Shown one piece after another: positions 1 to 7,157 of a DNA stretch of 8,939 nucleotides. This stretch comes from Pseudomonadota bacterium. GTDB taxonomy: Bacteria; Pseudomonadota; Gammaproteobacteria; Burkholderiales; Burkholderiaceae_D. A program made the translations under genes and the position numbers. Each line of letters starts with the position of its first letter. Positions within the stretch are counted from its first letter, which is position 1. The notes below the pieces were generated by a model that searched no databases, was not told where the DNA came from, and saw only the letters and a program-made list of their open reading frames with translations. Location: assembly GCA_023391395.1 (NCBI GenBank), contig JAEWBA010000241.1, forward strand, positions 1 through 8,939, given 5' to 3'.

Positions 1-126
1 GCCTTGTCCAAGGGCTTGACCGCCAAATTCCTGCATGGCCCGCAACAGGCCCTGCACAATGCCCAGGGCGACGAACGCGCCCGCCTGGCGGCGCTGCTGC
101 CGCAATTGTTCCGCACCAAGCGCTAG
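1..126 (+). CDS. hemA: Glutamyl-tRNA reductase, C-terminal end (partial)
   Basis: Only the last 41 codons and the TAG stop are inside the window; the 5' part lies to the left. HemA reduces glutamyl-tRNA(Glu) with NADPH to glutamate-1-semialdehyde, the first committed step of tetrapyrrole (heme) synthesis in the cytoplasm. The visible segment, in frame from base 1, contains LTAKFLHGP and ends [10 protein letters not shown]. This matches the helical C-terminal dimerisation domain of proteobacterial HemA, where an LTxKxLHxP motif is typical. The catalytic N-terminal domain is not visible, so completeness cannot be judged. The next gene on the same strand is prfA, 97 bases downstream. hemA-prfA is a classic neighbour pair in gamma- and betaproteobacteria, which supports the call. 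Confidence 0.87.
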   Translation, partial: ALSKGLTAKFLHGPQQALHNAQGDERARLAALLPQLFRTKR

Positions 127-223
127 CTGCGCTGTCCTGTTCCGCGAAGCGGCGGCGTCCGCGCCCGCCTCCCAAGCCACGGCAGTCCTTGCCGCGCCTG
201 ACAGAACCCCTGAATAAGCCCAT

Positions 224-1306
224 ATGAAACCTTCGATGCTCGCCAAACTCGACCAGTTGTCCGAACGGCTGGAAGAATTGAACAGCCTGCTGATGCAGGA
301 AGACGTGACTTCGGACATGGACAATTACCGTAAGCTGACGCGCGAGCATGCGGAGCTCGGCCCGCTGGTCGCGTTGTACAAGGATTACCGGCAAGCTGGA
401 GAAGACCTTAAGACCGCGCGGGAAATGCTGTCCGATCCGGAAATGAGGGACATGGCGCAGGAGGAAATCGAGTCGGCGCTGGGGCGCATCGAGCAGCTGG
501 AAACTGAATTACAGAAGATGTTGCTGCCGAAAGACCCGAACGACGATCGCAACATCTATCTCGAAATCCGCGCCGGCACCGGCGGCGACGAGGCGGCGCT
601 GTTCGCTGGCGATCTGCTGCGCATGTACACGCGCTACGCTGAGCGCAACCGCTGGCAGGTGGAGATGGTGTCCGAATCCCATTCGGAACTGGGCGGCTAC
701 AAGGAAGTGATCGTGCGCCTGGTCGGCCACGGCGTCTATTCCAAGCTCAAGTTCGAGTCCGGCGGTCACCGCGTGCAGCGGGTACCGGAAACCGAGACTC
801 AGGGCCGTATCCATACTTCGGCCTGCACCGTGGCCGTGATGCCGGAAGCGGACGAGGTCGAGGACGTGAACATCAACCCTGCCGACATCCGCATCGACAC
901 CTTCCGCGCCTCGGGCGCAGGCGGACAGCACATCAACAAGACCGACTCGGCAGTGCGCATCACCCACCTGCCGACCGGTATCGTGGTGGAATGCCAGGAC
1001 GACCGCAGCCAGCACAAGAACAAGGCGCAGGCGATGAAGGTGCTGGCGACGCGCATCAAGGACGTGCAGTTGCGCGAACAGCAGGCCAAGGAAGCCGCCA
1101 CGCGCAAGTCGCTGGTCGGCTCGGGGGACCGCAGCGAGCGCATCCGCACCTACAATTTCCCGCAGGGCCGCATGACCGATCACCGCATCAACCTGACGCT
1201 GTACAAGCTCGACTTCATCATGGATGGCGATCTGGACGAATTGACCAGTGCGCTGATGGCCGAGCATCAGGCCGAGATGCTGGCGGCACTGGCCGAGGAA
1301 CATTAA
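224..1306 (+). CDS. prfA: Peptide chain release factor 1 (RF1)
   Basis: RF1 recognises UAA and UAG in the ribosomal A site and triggers hydrolysis of peptidyl-tRNA. The 360-residue product equals the usual length. An N-terminal coiled/helical region (about 1-105) is followed by [18 protein letters not shown] (about 118-135). The codon-recognition PxT tripeptide is present as PET at 188-190, and the catalytic GGQ loop is at 233-235 within [18 protein letters not shown]2 carries SPF at the recognition site, so this is RF1. Q235 is the glutamine methylated by PrmC, encoded two genes downstream. The start [12 protein letters not shown] aligns with known RF1 N-termini. There is no good Shine-Dalgarno sequence before it, so it may depend on read-through or coupling from hemA. 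Confidence 0.98.
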   Translation: MKPSMLAKLDQLSERLEELNSLLMQEDVTSDMDNYRKLTREHAELGPLVALYKDYRQAGEDLKTAREMLSDPEMRDMAQEEIESALGRIEQLETELQKMLLPKDPNDDRNIYLEIRAGTGGDEAALFAGDLLRMYTRYAERNRWQVEMVSESHSELGGYKEVIVRLVGHGVYSKLKFESGGHRVQRVPETETQGRIHTSACTVAVMPEADEVEDVNINPADIRIDTFRASGAGGQHINKTDSAVRITHLPTGIVVECQDDRSQHKNKAQAMKVLATRIKDVQLREQQAKEAATRKSLVGSGDRSERIRTYNFPQGRMTDHRINLTLYKLDFIMDGDLDELTSALMAEHQAEMLAALAEEH

Positions 1307-1329
1307 GCGCGTCATATTGCGGGCTTACT

Positions 1330-1365
1330 AGAGAGAAGAGTTGCAGAAAAGGAACTATTCTTTTT
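1330..1365 (+). terminator. Possible weak intrinsic terminator after prfA
   Basis: Bases 1334-1342 and 1353-1361 can pair as a 9-bp stem with one internal G-A mismatch and a 10-base loop. A run of five T (1361-1365) overlaps the base of the stem and follows it. The stem is A/T-rich and could be weak, so partial termination or simple chance are both possible. It lies in the 99-base gap between prfA and dsbB. If active, it would separate dsbB-prmC from hemA-prfA, although I found no convincing promoter for dsbB in the same gap. Confidence 0.3.
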
Positions 1366-1405
1366 CGGCATCGTCATACGGCTTTCCATCGACAACAGAA
1401 ACTTT

Positions 1406-1885
1406 ATGAAAACATCCAAACCGATCCTGATCGCCGTTGCCCTCGTATCGCTTGGCTTGATTGGATTCGCGCTTTATCTGCAACATGTCGAAGGCATGCT
1501 GCCCTGCCCGCTGTGCATCATCCAGCGCTATGTCTTCCTGGCGGTGGCCATCATCAGCCTGCTGGTCGCCCTCCTGCCGCGCGGCGCCATCAGGGCGGGC
1601 GCGAGCCTCGCAGCGCTGACGGCGCTGGGCGGCGCCGGCGTCGCGGGATGGCATTTATGGGTAAAAGCCAACCCAACCGTCTCCTGCGGCATCGATCCGC
1701 TGGAAACCTCTCTCAACAAGATTCCCACCGCCGAGCTGCTGCCCTTCGTGTTCAAGGCCGACGGCCTGTGCAGCGCCGAGTACGCTCCCATCCTCGGCTT
1801 GTCGATTCCACAGTGGTCGCTTGCCTGGTTCGTGATTTTCGCCATCGTCCTGTTCTGGGCCGCGCTGCGCCAGCAGCACCGTTAA
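1406..1885 (+). CDS. dsbB: Disulfide bond formation protein B (DsbB)
   Basis: DsbB is an inner-membrane quinone reductase that reoxidises periplasmic DsbA and passes the electrons to ubiquinone. The 159-residue product has four predicted hydrophobic segments (about 7-26, 40-58, 63-82, 138-155). The first periplasmic redox pair is in the CPLC motif (C34, C37), followed by IIQRY. R41 corresponds to the arginine implicated in quinone contact in E. coli DsbB. The second pair, C94 and C122, lies in the longer periplasmic loop, and PQWSLAWF begins the last helix. All four essential cysteines are present. The first in-frame ATG is used; the region before it (acagaaac) is a poor ribosome-binding site. 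Its stop is only 4 bases before prmC, so the two are probably translated together. DsbA is not encoded here. Confidence 0.95.
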   Translation: MKTSKPILIAVALVSLGLIGFALYLQHVEGMLPCPLCIIQRYVFLAVAIISLLVALLPRGAIRAGASLAALTALGGAGVAGWHLWVKANPTVSCGIDPLETSLNKIPTAELLPFVFKADGLCSAEYAPILGLSIPQWSLAWFVIFAIVLFWAALRQQHR

Positions 1886-1889
1886 GAAG

Positions 1890-2756
1890 ATGGCCATGCA
1901 GGACGCGCCCCGAGACCCGCTGGCAAACGTCATTGCCGGCGTCAGCATTGGCGCGCTGCTGAAGCAGTCGCCGCTGGACGCACTCGAGACGCGCATCCTG
2001 ATCTGCCATGCGCTCGGGCTCACACGGGTGCAACTCATCACTCGATCCGAGCGGACATTGACGGCCCCGGAAGCCGAACGCCTCGCTGCGCTGTTCGGGC
2101 GGCGCCTCAGGGGCGAACCGATTGCCTACATCACAGGCGAACGCGAATTCTATGGCATCGCTTTCGAAGTCACGCCCGCGGTGCTCATCCCCCGGCCGGA
2201 AACCGAATTGCTGGTGGAACTGTCGCTGGAACGCCTGCCGCCAAACGGCCGTCTGCTCGACCTGGGCACCGGATCCGGCGCCATCGCCATCGCCGTCGCC
2301 CATGCGCGCCCCGATGCAAACGTCGTTGCCCTGGATGCCAGCGATGCCGCCCTGGAAGTCGCCCGCCGCAATGCCACGCGTCACGGCACGCAGGTGCAGT
2401 TTGTGAAAAGCGACTGGTATGCGGCGTTGGAAGATACGCGCTTCGACCTCATTGCCGCCAATCCGCCCTACATCGAAAAGGACGACCCGCATTTGTCGCA
2501 AGGCGACCTGCGCTTCGAACCGCGCACGGCATTGACCGACCACGGCGACGGCCTGTCAGCGCTACGGAGTATCGTCATCGGCGCAACGGCAAGGCTGACA
2601 AGCGGAGGCTGGCTATTGATGGAACACGGCTACGATCAAGCCGCAGCCGTGCGCGCACTGCTGACGGATCAAGGATTCGACCAGGTACAAAGCTGGCGGG
2701 ATCTGGCGGGAATCGAACGGGTCTCGGGCGGCACCTCAGCCCGGGGATGCTGTTGA
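1890..2756 (+). CDS. prmC: Peptide chain release factor N5-glutamine methyltransferase (PrmC/HemK)
   Basis: PrmC transfers a methyl group from S-adenosylmethionine to the glutamine side chain of the GGQ motif in release factors, raising termination efficiency. The 288-residue product has an N-terminal helical release-factor-binding domain (about 1-95), then IPRPETELLVE (100-110). The SAM-binding motif DLGTGSGAIAIA is at 124-135 and the catalytic NPPY is at 191-194, which is the signature of N5-glutamine methyltransferases. ATG 1890 is 4 bases after the dsbB stop with AAGAAG immediately upstream; ATG 1896 is an alternative start two codons in. The C-terminus continues past the usual RVSGG ending with a short tail TSARGCC. 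Its substrate RF1 is encoded upstream, with dsbB between them. hemK is an old name; the protein does not act in heme synthesis. Confidence 0.96.
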   Translation: MAMQDAPRDPLANVIAGVSIGALLKQSPLDALETRILICHALGLTRVQLITRSERTLTAPEAERLAALFGRRLRGEPIAYITGEREFYGIAFEVTPAVLIPRPETELLVELSLERLPPNGRLLDLGTGSGAIAIAVAHARPDANVVALDASDAALEVARRNATRHGTQVQFVKSDWYAALEDTRFDLIAANPPYIEKDDPHLSQGDLRFEPRTALTDHGDGLSALRSIVIGATARLTSGGWLLMEHGYDQAAAVRALLTDQGFDQVQSWRDLAGIERVSGGTSARGCC

Positions 2757-2773
2757 GTGCATACCTGCCTTGC

Positions 2774-2790
2774 CAAGCATGCGCAAGCAT
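2774..2790. repeat. Short direct repeat with 10-bp period upstream of tex
   Basis: The heptamer CAAGCAT occurs at 2774-2780 and again at 2784-2790, exactly one helical turn apart, in the prmC-tex intergenic region. The spacing is what a tandem-dimer regulator of the OmpR/PhoB type would use. However, the site lies about 80 bases upstream of the likely -35 element, and two heptamers can match by chance. No regulator is identified. Confidence 0.2.
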
Positions 2791-2872
2791 TGGACGCCCG
2801 GTACGTAACGCGCTGCTTTCCTGCTTCATGTCGGCGGGCTTTCCCCACTCTCTTACCGGCTCGCTGTCAAGA

Positions 2873-2901
2873 CTGACGTTTTCGCGCGAATTGCGTATCA
2901 T
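2873..2901 (+). promoter_or_regulatory. Candidate sigma70 promoter for tex
   Basis: CTGACG (2873-2878, four of six matches to TTGACA) and TATCAT (2896-2901, five of six matches to TATAAT) are separated by exactly 17 bases. Transcription would start near 2908, giving a leader of about 25 bases before the tex ATG at 2933. The position just upstream of an otherwise isolated gene and the ideal spacing make this the most plausible promoter in the gap. Confidence 0.6.
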
Positions 2902-2932
2902 CCCTCGCTTGTTTTCTTCACCTTAGTGACTC

Positions 2933-5275
2933 ATGCTGCCTTCGATCGAACAACGCCTCGCCAACGAACTCGCCGCCAAGCCGGCCCAGGTTGCCGCCGC
3001 CATCGCCTTGCTGGACGAAGGCGCGACCGTGCCCTTCATCGCACGCTACCGCAAGGAAGCGACCGGGGGCCTGGACGATACGCAACTGCGCCTGCTGGAA
3101 GAGCGATTGCGCTATCTGCGCGAACTCGAGGACCGGCGCGCGACGATCATTGCCTCGATCGAGGAGCAAGGCAAGATGACGCCGGAACTGCTGGATGCAA
3201 TTACGCATGCCGAAGACAAGACTCGGCTGGAAGACCTGTATCTCCCTTACAAGCCCAAGCGCCGCACCAAGGCGCAGATCGCGGCCGAGGCCGGATTGAC
3301 GGAGCTGGCGGATGCGCTCCTGGCCAATCCCGCGTTGAACCCCGAGGAAGAAGCGGGCAAGTACCTCAAGCCGCCCTTTTCCACCGCCAATGGCGACAAT
3401 CCAGGCGTGCCGGATGCCAAGGCGGCTCTGGATGGCGCCCGTCAGATCCTGATGGAACGCTTCGCCGAGGATGCGACCCTGCTGCAAACCTTGCGCGAAT
3501 ACCTGACCGAGCATGGCGTGGTGGAATCGAAAGTGGTCGAAGGCAAGGAAGAAGCGGGCGCAAAGTTCGCCGACTATTTCGACTATTCGGAAACCATTTC
3601 CACCATTCCTTCGCACCGGGCGTTGGCCCTGTTCCGCGGCCGCCGCGAAGAAGTCCTGAACGTGTCCCTGCGCCTCGACAGCGAAGCGGAAAAGCCCAAG
3701 TGGGATGCCCCGCACAATCCCTGTGAAGGCCGTATCGCGGCGCGCTTCGGAATTACGAACCAGGGCAGGCCCGCGGACAAATGGCTCGCCGATACGGTGC
3801 GCTGGGCTTGGCGGGTGAAGGTGTTCATGCACCTGGAAACCGAGTTGATGACGTCCTTGCGCGAGCGTGCGGAGATCGAGGCCATCAATGTCTTCGCCCG
3901 CAACCTGAAGGATTTGCTGCTGGCTGCGCCCGCCGGCCCGCGCCCCACCATGGGTCTCGACCCGGGCCTACGCACCGGCGTGAAGGTGGCGGTGGTCGAT
4001 GCCACCGGCAAGGTGGTCGATACCGCGACCATCTATCCGCACCAGCCGCGCAATGACTGGCACGGCTCGCTGCACACGCTGGCGCAGCTCGCGAAAAAAC
4101 ATGATGTGTCGCTAATTTCGATCGGCAACGGCACCGCCTCGCGCGAAACCGACAAGCTGGCACAGGACCTGATCAAGCTCCATCCCGAACTGAAGCTGAC
4201 CAAGATCGTTGTCTCGGAAGCCGGCGCCTCGGTGTACTCGGCCTCGGAATTCGCTTCGCGCGAATTGCCGGACCTCGATGTGTCGCTGCGGGGCGCGGTG
4301 TCGATTGCCCGGCGCCTGCAAGACCCGTTGGCGGAGCTGGTGAAGATCGATCCGAAATCGATCGGTGTCGGCCAGTACCAGCACGATGTCAGCCAGACCC
4401 AATTGGCGCGCTCGCTCGACGCCGTGGTGGAAGATTGCGTGAACGCCGTGGGGGTCGATGTGAACACCGCGTCCGCGCCGCTCCTGGCGCGCGTCTCGGG
4501 CCTGAACAGCAGCGTGGCGCAAAGCATCGTCAGCTACCGCGACATGAAGGGCATATTCACCTCGCGCGCGGACTTGCGCTCGGTACCCCGGCTGGGCGAC
4601 AAGACCTTCGAGCAGGCGGCCGGTTTCCTGCGCATCATGGGCAGCGAGAACCCGCTCGATGCCTCGGCGGTCCACCCCGAGTCCTATCCGCTTGTGGAAA
4701 AAATTCTGGCCGACATCCAGAAAGATGTGAAAGGCGTGATCGGCGACGGCAAGCTGTTGAAGTCGCTCAATCCGGTCAAATACGCAGATGAAAAATTCGG
4801 CGTGCCGACCATCACCGATATCCTCCGCGAACTGGAGAAGCCGGGACGCGATCCCCGGCCCGAGTTCACCACCGCCACCTTCAAGGAAGGCGTGGAGGAT
4901 ATCAAGGACCTGCGCCCGGACATGATCCTCGAAGGCGTGGTGACGAATGTGGCGGCCTTTGGCGCCTTCGTCGATATCGGCGTGCACCAGGATGGCCTGG
5001 TGCATATTTACGCCTTGTCCAATACCTTCGTGCGCGATCCGCATTCGGTGGTGAAGGCTGGGCAAGTGGTCAAGGTAAAGGTCCTGGAAGTGGACGAGAA
5101 GCGCAAACGCATCGCCCTCACCATGCGGCTCACGGATACGCCGGCTGCGGCTGGCGCGCGTCCGGAACAGCGCGGCGACCGCAATGATGCAAAGCGCATG
5201 GCGCAGCACCAGCGCTCCGCTCCGCCGCCGGCAAACAGTGCGATGGCAGCGGCTTTTGCAAAACTAAAGCGGTAG
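2933..5275 (+). CDS. tex: Tex family transcription accessory / RNA-binding protein
   Basis: Tex (YhgF in E. coli) is a cytoplasmic nucleic-acid-binding protein linked to transcription and, in pathogens such as Bordetella, to toxin gene expression; its biochemical role is not settled. The 780 residues match the family length (E. coli 773). The N-terminal helical domain carries [19 protein letters not shown] (31-49) and [10 protein letters not shown] (103-112). A YqgF/RNase H-like domain starts at GLDPGLRTG (341-349). The family signature [15 protein letters not shown] follows at 472-486. Helix-hairpin-helix motifs span about 500-570, an S1 RNA-binding domain about 661-733, and a basic Ala/Pro-rich tail to the end. 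ATG 2933 is the first possible start because an in-frame TGA lies at 2927-2929. No clear Shine-Dalgarno is present. Tex sits alone between prmC and grxD, with its own promoter. Confidence 0.97.
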   Translation: MLPSIEQRLANELAAKPAQVAAAIALLDEGATVPFIARYRKEATGGLDDTQLRLLEERLRYLRELEDRRATIIASIEEQGKMTPELLDAITHAEDKTRLEDLYLPYKPKRRTKAQIAAEAGLTELADALLANPALNPEEEAGKYLKPPFSTANGDNPGVPDAKAALDGARQILMERFAEDATLLQTLREYLTEHGVVESKVVEGKEEAGAKFADYFDYSETISTIPSHRALALFRGRREEVLNVSLRLDSEAEKPKWDAPHNPCEGRIAARFGITNQGRPADKWLADTVRWAWRVKVFMHLETELMTSLRERAEIEAINVFARNLKDLLLAAPAGPRPTMGLDPGLRTGVKVAVVDATGKVVDTATIYPHQPRNDWHGSLHTLAQLAKKHDVSLISIGNGTASRETDKLAQDLIKLHPELKLTKIVVSEAGASVYSASEFASRELPDLDVSLRGAVSIARRLQDPLAELVKIDPKSIGVGQYQHDVSQTQLARSLDAVVEDCVNAVGVDVNTASAPLLARVSGLNSSVAQSIVSYRDMKGIFTSRADLRSVPRLGDKTFEQAAGFLRIMGSENPLDASAVHPESYPLVEKILADIQKDVKGVIGDGKLLKSLNPVKYADEKFGVPTITDILRELEKPGRDPRPEFTTATFKEGVEDIKDLRPDMILEGVVTNVAAFGAFVDIGVHQDGLVHIYALSNTFVRDPHSVVKAGQVVKVKVLEVDEKRKRIALTMRLTDTPAAAGARPEQRGDRNDAKRMAQHQRSAPPPANSAMAAAFAKLKR

Positions 5276-5321
5276 CACCTGATCGCTTGCGGCGACTTGC
5301 CTGCCGGCACTGCCGCCCCAA

Positions 5322-5350
5322 CTCGGCTTCCTCTTTTTGAGGAAGTCGAG
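5322..5350 (+). other. 12-bp hairpin with T5 loop downstream of tex
   Basis: Arms 5322-5333 and 5339-5350 pair over 12 bp around a TTTTT loop, with a single G-T wobble (5326/5346). In RNA from the + strand this is a tolerated G-U pair, while - strand RNA would have an A-C mismatch, so the structure suits + strand transcripts. It starts 46 bases after the tex stop. No T-run follows the stem, so it is not a standard intrinsic terminator. It may protect the tex mRNA 3' end, assist termination, or have another role. Confidence 0.6.
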
Positions 5351-5448
5351 CACCCCACGAAGAGAACCCGTCAATTCCAAAGCCCTGGATCGTGTTCCCT
5401 GAAAGCGACCCAGCCGTTCACGCAGGCATGAGCGGGAGAATTTTTCCC

Positions 5449-5454
5449 TATAAT
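5449..5454 (+). promoter_or_regulatory. Candidate -10 element for grxD-ubiX
   Basis: A perfect TATAAT lies 32 bases before the grxD ATG, which would place the transcription start near 5461 and give a leader of about 26 bases. At 16-18 bp upstream I see no recognisable -35 hexamer and no TGn extension. The promoter may therefore be weak or need an activator, or the match may be fortuitous. Confidence 0.5.
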
Positions 5455-5471
5455 GACGCTATTCCGTCATT
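5452..5471. repeat. 7-bp perfect inverted repeat over the grxD promoter start region
   Basis: AATGACG (5452-5458) and CGTCATT (5465-5471) are perfect inverted copies around a 6-base spacer. The left arm overlaps the TATAAT -10 element and the centre coincides with the expected transcription start. It could be an operator for a dimeric repressor or a small hairpin at the 5' end of the mRNA. No known operator consensus is recognised. Confidence 0.45.
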
Positions 5472-5486
5472 TTGAAGGGGCGCGCC

Positions 5487-5798
5487 ATGAGCGACGTACA
5501 AAACTGGATCAAGGACACTGTCACCCAACACCCCGTCGTGCTCTTCATGAAAGGTACGGCGCAGTTTCCGCAATGCGGCTTCTCCGGCCGCGCAGTTCAA
5601 ATCCTGAAAGCATGCGGCGTTGAAAACCTCGTCACAGTCAACGTGCTGGAAGACCAGGAAGTGCGGCAAGGCATCAAGGAGTTTTCCAACTGGCCGACCA
5701 TCCCGCAACTCTACGTCAAGGGCGAGTTCGTCGGCGGCTCGGACATCTTGAGCGAAATGTTCGAATCGGGCGAGCTGCAGAGCCTCCTCAAGTCCTGA
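5487..5798 (+). CDS. grxD: Monothiol glutaredoxin, CGFS type (Grx4/GrxD)
   Basis: CGFS glutaredoxins bind a glutathione-coordinated [2Fe-2S] cluster as a homodimer, or with BolA, and pass it to Fe-S proteins; they have little disulfide reductase activity. The 103-residue product carries [14 protein letters not shown], with the cluster-ligand cysteine at C30 of the CGFS motif (30-33). The glutathione-binding WPTIPQLY segment with its cis-proline is at 69-76, and GGSD is at 83-86. The start at ATG 5487 is preceded by GAAGGGG with 6 bases between, a good ribosome-binding site. An in-frame TTG five codons upstream has no such support. The length fits single-domain bacterial GrxD. ubiX follows after 10 bases, so they probably share a transcript. 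Confidence 0.96.
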   Translation: MSDVQNWIKDTVTQHPVVLFMKGTAQFPQCGFSGRAVQILKACGVENLVTVNVLEDQEVRQGIKEFSNWPTIPQLYVKGEFVGGSDILSEMFESGELQSLLKS

Positions 5799-5808
5799 CT
5801 CTCGAGCG

Positions 5809-6393
5809 ATGGCCGCGCCCCGACGCTTGATCGTCGCCATTACGGGCGCCACTGGCGCCGTGTATGGCGTACGCTTGCTGGAAGTGCTGCGGCCGATCGC
5901 CGAGATCGAAACCCATTTGCTGATTTCCGACGCCGGAGCCTTGAGCCTGCATCAGGAGCTCGACCGGCATCGCAAGGAGATCGAGACCCTGGCTGACGCA
6001 AGCTACAGCGTGCGGGACGTCGGCGCGGCGATTGCCAGCGGCGCCTTTGCCACCGAGGGCATGATCGTGGCTCCCTGCTCGATGAAAACTCTGGCTGCGA
6101 TCGCGCACGGCCTGTCGGACAACCTGATCACGCGTGCCGCCGACGTGGTGCTGAAAGAGCGACGCCGCTTGGTATTGATGGTGCGCGAAACGCCGTTCAA
6201 TCTCGCGCACCTGCGCAACATGACGGCCGTCACCGAAATGGGCGGCATCGTCTTCCCTCCGCTTCCCGCCTTTTATCAGCGCCCGCAAAGCATCGCCGAG
6301 ATGATCGACCATACGGTGGGCCGCGTGCTCGATTTGTTCAGCGTCGCCCAGGATTTGGCGCCGCAGTGGAACGGCCTGAAGTCAGGCAAGTAA
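5809..6393 (+). CDS. ubiX: Flavin prenyltransferase UbiX
   Basis: UbiX joins dimethylallyl phosphate to reduced FMN to make prenyl-FMN, the cofactor of the decarboxylase UbiD, which acts in ubiquinone synthesis. The 194-residue product has the flavoprotein nucleotide-binding start ITGATGAVYGVRLLE (11-25). APCSMKTLAAIAHGLSDNLITRAADVVLKERRRLVLMVRETP spans 88-129 and PAFYQRP spans 153-159. R109, K116, E127, Y156 and R172 line up at a constant offset of 13 with the active-site residues R122, K129, E140, Y169 and R185 reported for Pseudomonas UbiX (alignment by eye, numbering from memory). Its ATG is 10 bases after the grxD stop with only a weak CGAG before it, suggesting translational coupling. 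A Pad1-type phenylacrylate decarboxylase partner is a related possibility, but the length and motifs suit UbiX. Confidence 0.95.
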   Translation: MAAPRRLIVAITGATGAVYGVRLLEVLRPIAEIETHLLISDAGALSLHQELDRHRKEIETLADASYSVRDVGAAIASGAFATEGMIVAPCSMKTLAAIAHGLSDNLITRAADVVLKERRRLVLMVRETPFNLAHLRNMTAVTEMGGIVFPPLPAFYQRPQSIAEMIDHTVGRVLDLFSVAQDLAPQWNGLKSGK

Positions 6394-6437
6394 GGCAATC
6401 AGACAAAGTCGCCGTTGCCCGCGCATTCTGCACTGAC

Positions 6438-6476
6438 AAAAGAAAAGGACTTGTCACCTTTCGATGACAAGTCCTT
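6438..6476 (-). terminator. Strong intrinsic terminator after tRNA-Thr
   Basis: Bases 6445-6456 and 6465-6476 form a perfect 12-bp inverted repeat with an 8-base loop (6457-6464). Read on the - strand, the second arm runs into TTTTCTTTT (complement of 6438-6446), giving a typical intrinsic terminator. It starts 5 bases after the CCA end of the tRNA gene and ends the whole leftward unit. On the + strand no T-run follows, so it is not an evident terminator for ubiX. Confidence 0.9.
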
Positions 6477-6481
6477 GAGAG

Positions 6482-6557
<76 letters not shown>

Positions 6558-6574
6558 GAAACTGGAAGTCCGGT

Positions 6575-6580
6575 ATTGTA
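6575..6580 (-). promoter_or_regulatory. Possible -10 element for tRNA-Thr
   Basis: On the - strand TACAAT (five of six matches to TATAAT) lies 17 bases before the first base of the tRNA, just beyond the sspB stop. At 16-18 bp upstream, inside the end of sspB, no hexamer resembles TTGACA. An independent promoter is therefore only possible; read-through from sspB is an equally good explanation. Confidence 0.3.
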
Positions 6581-6582
6581 CT

Positions 6583-7059
6583 TTATTTGATGCGCGTGAG
6601 CGTCGGTCGTCCGCCTTTCTTTGGCGGATCGGGATTGTCGTCCGGACCACTGCTCTCGGCCGGCTCTGCCGGCGGGACGGCAGCAAGGCCAGGTCCGGCC
6701 TCTTCGGGAGTGACTTCGTCGGTTCGCGCTTCGCCTGTTTCAGTCGCTGGCGTGACTTCGAATGCCATGCCCTGCCCGTTTTCACGCGCATAAATGGCGG
6801 CGACATTTTCAACCGGTATGGAAATTTCGCGCGGCACCCCGCCAAAGCGAGCGTTGAAGTTGATGAAGTCGTTATCCATCCTCAGCCCACTGGTTGCGGT
6901 GAAGCTGATATTGAGAACGATTTCGCCATTCTTCACGTACTCGCGGGGGACACGCGTCTTGGCATCCACCATCGCCGCCAAGTAGGGGGTATAGCCGTTG
7001 TCGGTGCACCATTCATAAATGGCGCGCAACAGATAGGGTTTGGTAGAAATCTCGGACAT
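6583..7059 (-). CDS. sspB: ClpXP protease specificity-enhancing factor SspB
   Basis: SspB binds the ssrA tag on stalled-ribosome products and other substrates and delivers them to the ClpXP protease. The 158-residue product has a conserved folded domain (about 1-105) beginning MSEISTKPYLLRAIYEWCTDNG and including FNARFGGVPREISIPVENVAAIYARENGQGM (69-98). A flexible acidic, Pro/Ala-rich linker (about 106-147) follows, and the C-terminus GGRPTLTRIK (149-158) matches the ClpX-docking motif of E. coli SspB (RGRPALRVVK). Start 7059 is chosen because AAAGG lies 8 bases upstream and MSEIS agrees with homologues; an in-frame ATG at 7149 would add 30 residues that look like non-coding spacer. It follows sspA after 98 bases, the usual sspAB order. 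Confidence 0.96.
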   Translation of the reverse strand: MSEISTKPYLLRAIYEWCTDNGYTPYLAAMVDAKTRVPREYVKNGEIVLNISFTATSGLRMDNDFINFNARFGGVPREISIPVENVAAIYARENGQGMAFEVTPATETGEARTDEVTPEEAGPGLAAVPPAEPAESSGPDDNPDPPKKGGRPTLTRIK

Positions 7060-7119
7060 GATGTCAGCCTTTGGCAAGGCCTTTCCGCGGTTGGCGGTAT
7101 TCGCCGGCACCACCCCGCC

Positions 7120-7148
7120 TGTCGGTTGACGGCGAGCAGGTACCGACA
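7120..7148 (-). other. Stem-loop potential in the sspA-sspB spacer
   Basis: TGTCGGT and ACCGACA (7120-7126 and 7142-7148) form a perfect 7-bp inverted repeat with a 15-base loop in the 98-base spacer. There is no T-run, so it is not a terminator. It could be an mRNA processing or stability element that lets SspA and SspB be made at different levels, or it could be chance in G+C-rich DNA. Confidence 0.25.
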
Positions 7149-7157
7149 TAGGAGCGC

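Noticed and set aside
35..217. Small + strand frame over the hemA end and the hemA-prfA spacer
   Set aside because: Begins inside the hemA reading frame in another phase; no ribosome-binding site and skewed Ala/Arg/Pro composition.
509..1315. 268-codon open frame on the - strand opposite prfA
   Set aside because: Shadow of the conserved RF1 frame; its product shows low-complexity composition and no family features.
991..1962. 323-codon + strand frame running from prfA through dsbB
   Set aside because: It crosses two real genes out of frame and the spacer between them; Arg/Ala/Gly-rich with no motif.
1752..2543. 263-codon open frame on the - strand across dsbB and prmC
   Set aside because: It spans the ends of two certain genes on the other strand; composition is that of an antisense frame.
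2918..3832. 304-codon open frame on the - strand opposite the 5' part of tex
   Set aside because: Entirely explained by codon bias of the Tex N-terminal region; no support for coding.
4112..5209. 365-codon open frame on the - strand opposite tex
   Set aside because: High-G+C antisense shadow: tex is certain in the opposite strand with full family domains, and the antisense product is His/Arg/Ala-rich with no recognisable motif or ribosome-binding site.
5472..5486. Upstream TTG start for grxD
   Set aside because: It overlaps the putative 5' leader and inverted repeat, whereas ATG 5487 has GAAGGGG six bases upstream and fits homologues.
7060..7149. Longer SspB start at ATG 7149
   Set aside because: The extra 30 residues have no similarity to SspB N-termini, the ATG has no Shine-Dalgarno, and ATG 7059 has AAAGG at proper spacing.
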